A DNA stretch of 18,352 nucleotides from contig JABCSP010000015.1 in NCBI GenBank assembly GCA_018238825.1, positions 1-18,352 of the forward strand. Reading direction: 5' to 3'. This DNA is from Candidatus Thorarchaeota archaeon. GTDB lineage: Archaea; Asgardarchaeota; Thorarchaeia; Thorarchaeales; Thorarchaeaceae. The notes below the pieces were generated by a model. That model was not told the DNA's origin, did not search any database, and saw only the letters and a list, made by a program, of their open reading frames with translations. The translations under genes and the position numbers were made by a program. Positions within the stretch are counted from its first letter, which is position 1. Every line of letters starts with the position of its first letter. Of the stretch, positions 8,139-14,590 are shown in pieces.

Positions 8139-9365
8139 CTAAGAACCCTCCGCCCAGTCAATGTATCTTCTGACATCCTCGGGTGGAGTTGCGGGTCTAA
8201 TATTCTCGATAGCACTCAAGAAATCATCCCTAGAAACAGGTCGGATGTCCAAAATTTCTCGTTCGTCGTCTAATCTTCCAGTACGCTGAAGGTCTCTTAT
8301 CGGTTCCATTGCTGCTTCACGACAGACAATACTGATATCACGACCACTGTACCCTTCAGTAAGATCCGCCATTTCTACAAAGTCTATAGTTGGAGAAATC
8401 TCAATGTCTTCCATGTGTATTTCCAGAATTGCTGCTCGGGCTTCAGTATTTGGTAGTGGGACATGAATCCGCTTTTCAAACCTTGATTTAAGCGCAAAAT
8501 CGATTTCCCATGGAAGATTTGTGGCTCCTATTACCGTGACCCTATCATCATGATTACTTGCTAGACCTTGAAGTTCTGTTAGAAGTTGGGTCTTCATTCG
8601 TCTTTCTCCGCCCACGTCATCACCAGAACGTGAAACTCCAATGGAATCTAGTTCGTCTATGAATACAATTGCAGGCTGATTCTTCCTGGCAATCTGGAAA
8701 AGATGCATAACTAAGCGTTCAGATTCTCCAAGCCATTTACTTACAATATTTGCAGCTGATACATTGAAGAACGTTGCATTCACTTCAGACGCAACAGCTT
8801 TCGCAATCAGGGTCTTTCCACAACCCGCTGGTCCATAGAAGAGAATTCCCCTCCATGGCTGTCTTGCTTTCCCCATGAAGAGCTCAGGATGTTTTAGTGG
8901 TGTCAGGATTGCGTCATTGATTGCCTGCTTTGCATCATCAAGTCCTGCAACCTCTGTCATCTTGATATTAGGACGTTCTGAAATGATGGTATCGGATATC
9001 ATCTCTTGTAGTCTTTTTTCATCGTCATCAAGATCCTGTTCTGGTTTCGTACTTGCAACAGTAATTGATTCAGCAGGAGTACTATCCATTGTGGGTGGAG
9101 TAGCTAACCCGTCAACAGGTCCCGCAGATTTCTTCTTGATGCCCGAGAGGTAGCGAACTCTATCAACACATTCCTGCGCACGATTGAAATAGTGTTTTCT
9201 AACCGATGGCAAAGATGCTGAATTTGCTAATTTTATGAGAATCTTACTGGCCTTCAGATAATACTGACAAGCCTCGTTCTTCATTCCTCTCTGATCAAGC
9301 TCTATTGCTCTGTCTAACAGATTTTTGAGCCCATGATCTAACCTATCGCTATCTGATCCAGCCAT
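8139..9365 (-). CDS. vps4: Vps4-type AAA+ ATPase, ESCRT-III disassembly
   Basis: 408 residues. The N-terminal helices (about 8-75, LDRAIELDQRG, EACQYYLKASKILIKLA) look like a MIT domain, the part that binds ESCRT-III tails. After a Pro/Thr/Ser linker comes a meiotic-clade AAA module: Walker A GPAGCGKT (178-185), pore loop SKWLGE (209-214), Walker B IVFIDELD (233-240) and sensor GATN (280-283). FALKSRFEKRI (290-300) is the arginine-finger region, with K-S-R-F where Vps4 usually has R-R-R-F. The C-terminus ends in PEDVRRYIDWAEGS, matching the C-terminal helix of Vps4. Vps4 hexamers pull subunits out of ESCRT-III filaments. The protein starts at ATG 9365 with no clear Shine-Dalgarno sequence, consistent with a very short leader from the promoter at 9395-9405. 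It is divergent from the ESCRT-III gene and followed by vps25. Confidence 0.95.
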   Translation of the reverse strand: MAGSDSDRLDHGLKNLLDRAIELDQRGMKNEACQYYLKASKILIKLANSASLPSVRKHYFNRAQECVDRVRYLSGIKKKSAGPVDGLATPPTMDSTPAESITVASTKPEQDLDDDEKRLQEMISDTIISERPNIKMTEVAGLDDAKQAINDAILTPLKHPELFMGKARQPWRGILFYGPAGCGKTLIAKAVASEVNATFFNVSAANIVSKWLGESERLVMHLFQIARKNQPAIVFIDELDSIGVSRSGDDVGGERRMKTQLLTELQGLASNHDDRVTVIGATNLPWEIDFALKSRFEKRIHVPLPNTEARAAILEIHMEDIEISPTIDFVEMADLTEGYSGRDISIVCREAAMEPIRDLQRTGRLDDEREILDIRPVSRDDFLSAIENIRPATPPEDVRRYIDWAEGS

Positions 9366-9390
9366 GTGAGTTCATGTGTACACAGTTTGT

Positions 9391-9405
9391 ACGATGTTAA
9401 AGTTT
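9391..9405 (-). promoter_or_regulatory. BRE/TATA-like promoter of vps4-vps25
   Basis: Read on the minus strand this is GAAACTTTAAC followed by ATCG: a purine-rich BRE-like start and a TATA-like TTTAA core, ending about 30 bases before the vps4 ATG. It mirrors the element at 9461-9475 on the other strand. Confidence 0.45.
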
Positions 9406-9460
9406 CTGTGTCTTCCAGAACATACCTCTTTTGGGCGCGCTTAACGTATTCACAAGCTGC

Positions 9461-9475
9461 GAAAGTTTAAACGAT
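9461..9475 (+). promoter_or_regulatory. BRE/TATA-like promoter of the ESCRT-III gene
   Basis: GAAAGTTTAAACGAT has the same BRE/TATA-like layout as the minus-strand vps4 element and lies about 40 bases before the ESCRT-III start, predicting a leader of roughly 20 bases that just contains the AGGTGA ribosome binding site. Confidence 0.45.
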
Positions 9476-9504
9476 AAGACCTCCACAATGATTTGAGCTC
9501 GTAT

Positions 9505-9510
9505 AGGTGA
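9505..9510 (+). promoter_or_regulatory. Ribosome binding site fixing the ESCRT-III start
   Basis: AGGTGA lies 5 bases before GTG at 9516. The other in-frame GTG at 9507 falls inside this sequence, so the downstream GTG is the better start. Confidence 0.5.
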
Positions 9511-9515
9511 ACATT

Positions 9516-10124
9516 GTGGCATCAATTAGAAAAGCATTTTCATGGGGAAAGAAAAAACCCGACGTAGGTGAGATTTCCAGTCGTCTTCGAATTCTCAGTA
9601 AGCAACTTGCTCGACAACGAAATAAACTTGAGAAGGAAGCACGTGGCACAAAAGCAAGGGCAGTTCGTGCTAGAAAAGGCGGTCAGACAGAGGCCTTCAA
9701 AACATATGCCACAGAGATGTTACGCTTTCGAAAATATGCCCTGTCCGTTGACAAGTCCCGGCTCCAAATCCTGAAGATACTTGCTCATCTAAACAGAGCT
9801 CAAACATCTGCAAAGACATCTCTGGCACTTCAAGAAGTCGCTAAGATTTTGGGAATGCTTGGAGATTCAACTGATGCCTCCAAGGTCGTTGCCAATGTTG
9901 ATGAGATTGCACGTCGGCTGGAAGAGTTTGAGATTGAGGCCAGTATATCCGATGAAGCACTTGATTCAACAATGGAAGTGTCTTCTGATGATCTTACTGC
10001 AGCGATGCATGAAATTGATGCAGAAGCAGGTCTTGCAGAGGCTACCGCTGCCAAGAAACCACTTAGTGATGTTGAATCATTAGAGGACGATATTAAATCA
10101 CTTGAACGTGAATTAGGAATGTAA
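9516..10124 (+). CDS. ESCRT-III subunit, Snf7/CHMP family
   Basis: About 202 residues from GTG 9516 (205 from GTG 9507). The composition is that of Snf7 proteins: a basic N-terminal half and an acidic C-terminal tail. A short amphipathic start (SIRKAFSWGKKK) could insert in membranes. A long basic helical hairpin follows (about 20-120, RLRILSKQLARQRNKLEKEA, then MLRFRKYALSVDKSRLQILKILAHL), then helices with EIARRLEEFEIEA and an acidic tail ending SLEDDIKSLERELGM. That last helix resembles a MIT-interacting motif for Vps4. Such proteins polymerise on membranes to drive scission. It is divergent from vps4 and convergent with the zinc-finger/GRAM gene, 12 bases between the stops. Asgard genomes usually carry two ESCRT-III classes; only this one is in the window, and I cannot assign it to the IIIA or IIIB type. 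Confidence 0.85.
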   Translation: MASIRKAFSWGKKKPDVGEISSRLRILSKQLARQRNKLEKEARGTKARAVRARKGGQTEAFKTYATEMLRFRKYALSVDKSRLQILKILAHLNRAQTSAKTSLALQEVAKILGMLGDSTDASKVVANVDEIARRLEEFEIEASISDEALDSTMEVSSDDLTAAMHEIDAEAGLAEATAAKKPLSDVESLEDDIKSLERELGM

Positions 10125-10136
10125 ACAGACAAATTT

Positions 10137-11708
10137 CTACCAGAGTCTACCTCTGGTTTCCCTTGACTGTCGTTCAATCTCTCGTCTAGTATGGTATGAA
10201 TCCCGCATTAGATCCTTATACCTTCGAATGAAATCTTCTGTTACAAGTCGTCCATCTCGCAAAAGGTGTACAGTTTCCCTAATCGCTCCATGAATTGATT
10301 CTGCATCTCTCTTGAGAACATCTAGAGAAGAGTCTGTTCGATATGGAGGTTCAAATCTTTCAGGTTGCTCACGTCGACCAATATCTTGTTCAAGCTCTCT
10401 TCTGAATGTATCTGGTGAAGTATACCCGCCACCCAATGGAACATCGTAAGGTTTAGATTGAGATGGAGCCCATGGTGAGCTCTGGAACGGCTCTTGATGT
10501 CTAGTCCTTGGTTCTTCATGCCTTGCATTAGTTGATAGGAGCGAGTAGACCATTTCCTCTATCTTGAGCCTAACATCACTGATACTGACTTCATTCTGTT
10601 CGAGCTTCCGAACCCTTTGCATATCAGTCTGGATGTATCTATCAAATTTACGAGCAATTTCGATATAGTCTGGTAGAACCTTCTTTGTCTGATCGGTACA
10701 TGATATCTTGACGTCACCCTGCTTCAATTTGAGGACAATTCGCTTTCGGAATCGTCCATCTTCCTCGATAGACTTCAGATACACAAGTGGAAAATCAAAG
10801 ATTGTTTCCATCTTTCTACGGACTCTTCCAATTTCTGCCACGAACATGAATCTCTTGTTTGTTATGTATAGGGTCCCAGATGCTTTGTCATTTTTGAGGA
10901 AATCACTCCCTGTTACTTTTACATCAGGGAGAGCACAAACTGGAAGTTCACCAACTGAGAGTTGACCATGTTCATAAAATTCTGCGAATTGATTCTTGTA
11001 GTAATCAAGACCATCTAATTGTCTACGAACTTCCTTGAGTGTGGCACGGAGTGGTTCAAGTGCTTCATCTACATTCTGCTTGTAGTAAATACCAAGTTCT
11101 GTAATTCTATTTGTAATTCCTTCGATGTATGGAAACTGTGATGGTTTCCAATGGTTATAGTCAATGAAGTTCTTTGTTTCTGCAGCCATTCTTCTTGCAA
11201 CAATCTCTGCTTGACTACCAACTCGATTCTTGATTGCAGGAAGTTCATCTTGAATTCCCTCAATCTTTTCTTCAATCCATCTATAATGAAGGAAATTCGC
11301 CATTCTTAGTGATACCAATAGGCGCTTTGTAGTAACCATTTTGTTATTGAATTCTCTAAGTTTGGTATGACCATGCTGAATCGCCATTATTGCGTGGCGC
11401 ATATCGAGAGCAAGAGCGCGTCTTTTGTCCTCAAGACCAGCAACTCTTGGAGAGTGACAACGGGAGCAAATGTCTATTGTTCTCTTACCTTTGCTCAAAT
11501 CCTCTGACTCACATTCAGGACATATCTCAAATTTCTCACCAGGGATTGATTCTCCCAATGTGTGATGACAGTTTCCGCATATGGTGTACTCGTTTGATCT
11601 GTTACCAAGACAATCCGAACAAAGCACTTCACCACAGTCCTCACAAATGTGAGTAGCTCTATGGTTCTTGCAGGATTGACACTGTTCTGCTGACATATCT
11701 TCTGTCAA
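10137..11708 (-). CDS. Zinc-finger, coiled-coil, GRAM/PH-like protein beside the ESCRT genes
   Basis: 523 residues; no named family recognised. Residues 10-49 form a cysteine-rich B-box/RING-like module (C10, C13, C22, C25, C30, C33, C44, C47, with H48/H49). A zinc ribbon follows (C63-x2-C66, C81-x2-C84). Residues 90-245 are long charged helices. About 255-350 look GRAM/PH-like, centred on GTLYITNKRFMFV (278-290), the pattern of GRAM and of the Vps36 GLUE domain, followed by alternating strands. A Pro/Gln/Arg-rich linker (about 395-458) leads to a helical tail (460-523). Zinc fingers plus a lipid- or ubiquitin-binding PH fold suggest an adaptor, a role inferred partly from position next to ESCRT-III. 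The start is TTG at 11708, fixed by a perfect GGAGGT (11715-11720) 6 bases upstream; ATG at 11696 is less well placed. No signal peptide or membrane segment. Confidence 0.82.
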   Translation of the reverse strand: MTEDMSAEQCQSCKNHRATHICEDCGEVLCSDCLGNRSNEYTICGNCHHTLGESIPGEKFEICPECESEDLSKGKRTIDICSRCHSPRVAGLEDKRRALALDMRHAIMAIQHGHTKLREFNNKMVTTKRLLVSLRMANFLHYRWIEEKIEGIQDELPAIKNRVGSQAEIVARRMAAETKNFIDYNHWKPSQFPYIEGITNRITELGIYYKQNVDEALEPLRATLKEVRRQLDGLDYYKNQFAEFYEHGQLSVGELPVCALPDVKVTGSDFLKNDKASGTLYITNKRFMFVAEIGRVRRKMETIFDFPLVYLKSIEEDGRFRKRIVLKLKQGDVKISCTDQTKKVLPDYIEIARKFDRYIQTDMQRVRKLEQNEVSISDVRLKIEEMVYSLLSTNARHEEPRTRHQEPFQSSPWAPSQSKPYDVPLGGGYTSPDTFRRELEQDIGRREQPERFEPPYRTDSSLDVLKRDAESIHGAIRETVHLLRDGRLVTEDFIRRYKDLMRDSYHTRREIERQSRETRGRLW

Positions 11709-11714
11709 GTGAGT

Positions 11715-11720
11715 ACCTCC
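11715..11720 (-). promoter_or_regulatory. Consensus Shine-Dalgarno selecting a TTG start
   Basis: Minus-strand GGAGGT is 6 bases upstream of TTG (11708-11706) and 18 bases from the first ATG, which favours TTG as the start of the zinc-finger/GRAM protein. Confidence 0.55.
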
Positions 11721-11804
11721 GGTATTCTAGTTCTATCGAGGAGCTATCCAAGAATAACCTGTGTATTACCGTCAGTATATTCTCAACCGATGTCCAAGCC
11801 ACAT

Positions 11805-11814
11805 AAGTTAAAAC
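11805..11814 (+). promoter_or_regulatory. Possible TATA element for tldD-tldE
   Basis: AAGTTAAAAC resembles the AAGTTTAAAC core upstream of the ESCRT-III gene and lies about 40 bases before the tldD ATG, leaving room for a short leader with the AGGAGA ribosome binding site. Confidence 0.3.
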
Positions 11815-11852
11815 AAGCAACTAAGGGCTGCAGTTTGAAAAGGAGATTCAAA

Positions 11853-13238
11853 ATGGAAGACCTCGCAACGATAGCCATTGAGGCTGCGCTCAAAGTTGGT
11901 GCAAGTTTTGCAGATGTGCGAATTGAAAATACATCCACCACAATCATCGAAATCAACGATGGTGTTTCTAAGCAATCGATGGCATCTCGATTGAAAGGAG
12001 CTGGAATTCGCGCATTCATCGAAGGTGCTTGGGCATTTGCTCAGACGACCGATCTTACTCCAGCTGGAATGAGATCTACAGGTGAATCAGTGGCCAAGAT
12101 GGCGTTGGCTACAAGAGAGAAAGTTGCTGAGAGATTTGAGATTGATGGCCCCACTTTTCAAGACCGTTTTGAATACAAGGTGAAGAAACCTTTCAGAAGT
12201 ATCTCAATAGATGAGAAGATGTCCTTGGTCAAAATGATTGACGACCAATCACGTGATTTCGATAAGCGAATTGTATCCACCAGATCTATTTACGGGGATA
12301 TGCATACAGAACTATACATAGCAAATTCTCTTGGAACGAATGTGTATGTCGAAAACTCAATTCCGCGTATCATTTCAGCTCCAACTGTAAAAGATGGAGC
12401 AAATCGTCAACGAATTGTAAAATCTTTGGGATTGCGAGGTGGTTATGAAGTAATGGATGCTGATGAAGCTCAGAATATAGGGAATGCTGCAGCTGAACTT
12501 GTTATTGAACTTCTATCCTCTGTTGCTGCGAAAGGAGGCTCCTATGATGTTGTTATGGACCCCATACTTAACGGTGTCATGATACATGAAGCCTTTGGAC
12601 ATGCTACAGAAGCAGATAACTGGCCATCTCACACAACTGTACTCGAAGATAAAGTTGGTAAAGAAGTCGGTCCAGAATACCTTAGCATTACTGACGATCC
12701 AACAATGGATGGAAAACGTGGGTCCTACGAATATGACTGGGAGGGTACAAAGACAAAGAAACGCACTCTGGTTAAAGATGGGATTCTTACAGAGCTCCTT
12801 CACACTCTTGAAACTTCCAGCCGTTTGGATATGGAACCAAATGGTGCAGCAAGAAGCCAATCTTTCATGCACGCTCCTCTATCAAGAATGTCTAATACAT
12901 TCATGGAGCCTGGTGATTGGGACCTAGACGAACTCGTTCAAGATACAAAGAATGGAATTCTCCTTTGTAGTTTTAATTACGGATATACTCGTCCCTCGGT
13001 AGGTCAGTTCATGTTCCAAGCAAGTCATGGATACATCATTGAGAATGGCGAGAAAGGCCAGATGGTTCGTGATGTATCTCTCGCGGGAAATATTCTTGAG
13101 ATTTTATCCAAAGTAGATGCTATTGGTAATGACTTCAAACTTGATGCAGGCTCTTGTGGTAAAGGCGGCCAAACTGTTCCAACAATGTCCGGTGGACCTC
13201 ATGCACGTATTCTAGATGTGCCAATAGGAGGTATGTAA
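11853..13238 (+). CDS. tldD: TldD-family zinc metalloprotease
   Basis: 461 residues. The catalytic zinc motif HExxxH is present as HEAFGH (245-250), and the C-terminal Cys ligand region reads SCGKGGQTVPT (Cys at about 435). The N-terminal domain has the family pattern DVRIENTSTT and GVSKQSMASR; GGS-YDVVMDP precedes the metal site. TldD and TldE form a heterodimer that degrades unfolded peptides; in bacteria it processes microcin B17 and helps degrade the CcdA antitoxin. The start is ATG 11853, set by AGGAGA (11841-11846) 6 bases upstream. An in-frame reading extends to 11709 but would add about 48 residues unlike the family. tldE follows after 1 base, and GGAGGT at the end of tldD serves as its ribosome binding site, so the two are co-transcribed. 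Confidence 0.95.
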   Translation: MEDLATIAIEAALKVGASFADVRIENTSTTIIEINDGVSKQSMASRLKGAGIRAFIEGAWAFAQTTDLTPAGMRSTGESVAKMALATREKVAERFEIDGPTFQDRFEYKVKKPFRSISIDEKMSLVKMIDDQSRDFDKRIVSTRSIYGDMHTELYIANSLGTNVYVENSIPRIISAPTVKDGANRQRIVKSLGLRGGYEVMDADEAQNIGNAAAELVIELLSSVAAKGGSYDVVMDPILNGVMIHEAFGHATEADNWPSHTTVLEDKVGKEVGPEYLSITDDPTMDGKRGSYEYDWEGTKTKKRTLVKDGILTELLHTLETSSRLDMEPNGAARSQSFMHAPLSRMSNTFMEPGDWDLDELVQDTKNGILLCSFNYGYTRPSVGQFMFQASHGYIIENGEKGQMVRDVSLAGNILEILSKVDAIGNDFKLDAGSCGKGGQTVPTMSGGPHARILDVPIGGM

Positions 13239-13239
13239 C

Positions 13240-14589
13240 GTGAATGATTCACTACTCGAAATTGGCGAGAAAGCAATCAAACTTGCAGAGAAGATGGGAT
13301 CTGAGCAAGCTGAGGTCTATGTGGCACAGAGTCGTGCATATGAGATCGAGGCTGAGAACAATGCTATCAAGGGAGCTAGTGAACAAATAGACGCAGGTAT
13401 TGGTATACGCACAGTGATTGGTAAGAAAATTGGGTTTGCATACGTTACAACACTAGACGCTTCAGATATTGAGGAAGCAATTACCAATTCTCTAAATCTT
13501 GCAAAGGCTTCCTTTGAGGACCCTGACTTTGTAACACTACCCAGTTCAGTTGGGTCTTATCAAAAGGCTAAGAATATTTTCAATAAAGAGGTTGATGAGT
13601 TATCATCCGAGGAAGCCGCTTTACTTCTTATCCGTACAATCGATGCAACAAAGGAAAAACTCGAAGGGAAAGATTATGCTATCTCAGCTGCGATTCAGAG
13701 TTCTTCTAGCTCAAGTGCTATCGTGAATTCTCTTGGCATAGCAATGGCTGAAGCACGAACCTCGATCTCATTGTATGCTTACCCTGTCATTAAGGAAGGT
13801 GAAGATCAGACCGCTAGTTATGAATATCAGATTTCACGAGCCCTAAATGATATTGATCCTGAATACATAGGAACGAAAGCAGCTGAACTTGCTCTTGGTT
13901 TCTTGCGACCTCAGACAATCGAAGGCGGTGAGATGCCAGTAATCTTCGCACCTTTGGGTGCAAGTACAATTCTTGGAAGTGGATTTGCTGGAGCTGTGAA
14001 TGCAGAAGAAGTTCAGATGGGTCGTTCGTATATTGCAGATGCATTTGGAGAAAACATTGCTTCTGAAGCCTTAGAAATTATTGATGATGGCACAATTCCC
14101 GGTGGATTAGGAACTAGAACCTTTGATGCTGAGGGATATAGGTCTCAAAGAACTCCTGTTATTGAATCTGGCGTTCTAAAGAACCTCCTCCACAATTCAT
14201 ACACTTCAAACAAGGACAAAGTTGACAACACAGGAAATGCTGCAAGACCTTCATATTCCGGATTACCAAGAATATCTACTTCCAACTTCATAGTTACTCC
14301 AGGAAAAGGAACTCTTGATGATTTCATTGCTGAGATGGATAAGGGCATAGTCTGTAGGAATACTGGCGACCGTCCCAATATGACAACTGGTGAACTTAGT
14401 GCAATGGTAATGGAAGGATACTACGTTGAGAATGGTGAAATTCAACATCCTCTCAAGAATACTCTCATTGGTATCAACATGAGAGATCTCCTCCAGAGAG
14501 TGAGTCAAGTCGGAAGTGATAGTCGAAAGACCTTCTCAATGGTTACACCCTCCTTTGTTATTGAAAGTGCAAACGTCACATCAGGTTAG
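13240..14589 (+). CDS. tldE: TldE/PmbA-family partner of TldD
   Basis: 449 residues with the same overall fold pattern as TldD (EIGEKAIKLAEKMGSEQAEVY, GIGIRTVIGKKIGFAYV, ALNDIDPEYIGTKAAELAL), but where TldD has HExxxH this protein has LGSGFAGAVNAEEVQMG, with no histidine pair. That is how TldE/PmbA differs: it is the non-metal subunit of the TldD/TldE protease. The C-terminal portion (TGDRPNMTTGELSAMVMEGYYVENGE) is the conserved family signature. The start is GTG 13240, supported by GGAGGT at 13227-13232, 7 bases upstream and inside the last codons of tldD, so translational coupling is likely. It converges on argS with a single base between the stop codons. Confidence 0.93.
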   Translation: MNDSLLEIGEKAIKLAEKMGSEQAEVYVAQSRAYEIEAENNAIKGASEQIDAGIGIRTVIGKKIGFAYVTTLDASDIEEAITNSLNLAKASFEDPDFVTLPSSVGSYQKAKNIFNKEVDELSSEEAALLLIRTIDATKEKLEGKDYAISAAIQSSSSSSAIVNSLGIAMAEARTSISLYAYPVIKEGEDQTASYEYQISRALNDIDPEYIGTKAAELALGFLRPQTIEGGEMPVIFAPLGASTILGSGFAGAVNAEEVQMGRSYIADAFGENIASEALEIIDDGTIPGGLGTRTFDAEGYRSQRTPVIESGVLKNLLHNSYTSNKDKVDNTGNAARPSYSGLPRISTSNFIVTPGKGTLDDFIAEMDKGIVCRNTGDRPNMTTGELSAMVMEGYYVENGEIQHPLKNTLIGINMRDLLQRVSQVGSDSRKTFSMVTPSFVIESANVTSG

Positions 14590-14590
14590 G

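Noticed and set aside
11709..11852. N-terminal extension of TldD to a GTG at 11709
   Set aside because: It would overlap the promoter and ribosome binding site region of the divergent gene, the residues do not resemble TldD, and ATG 11853 has a good Shine-Dalgarno.
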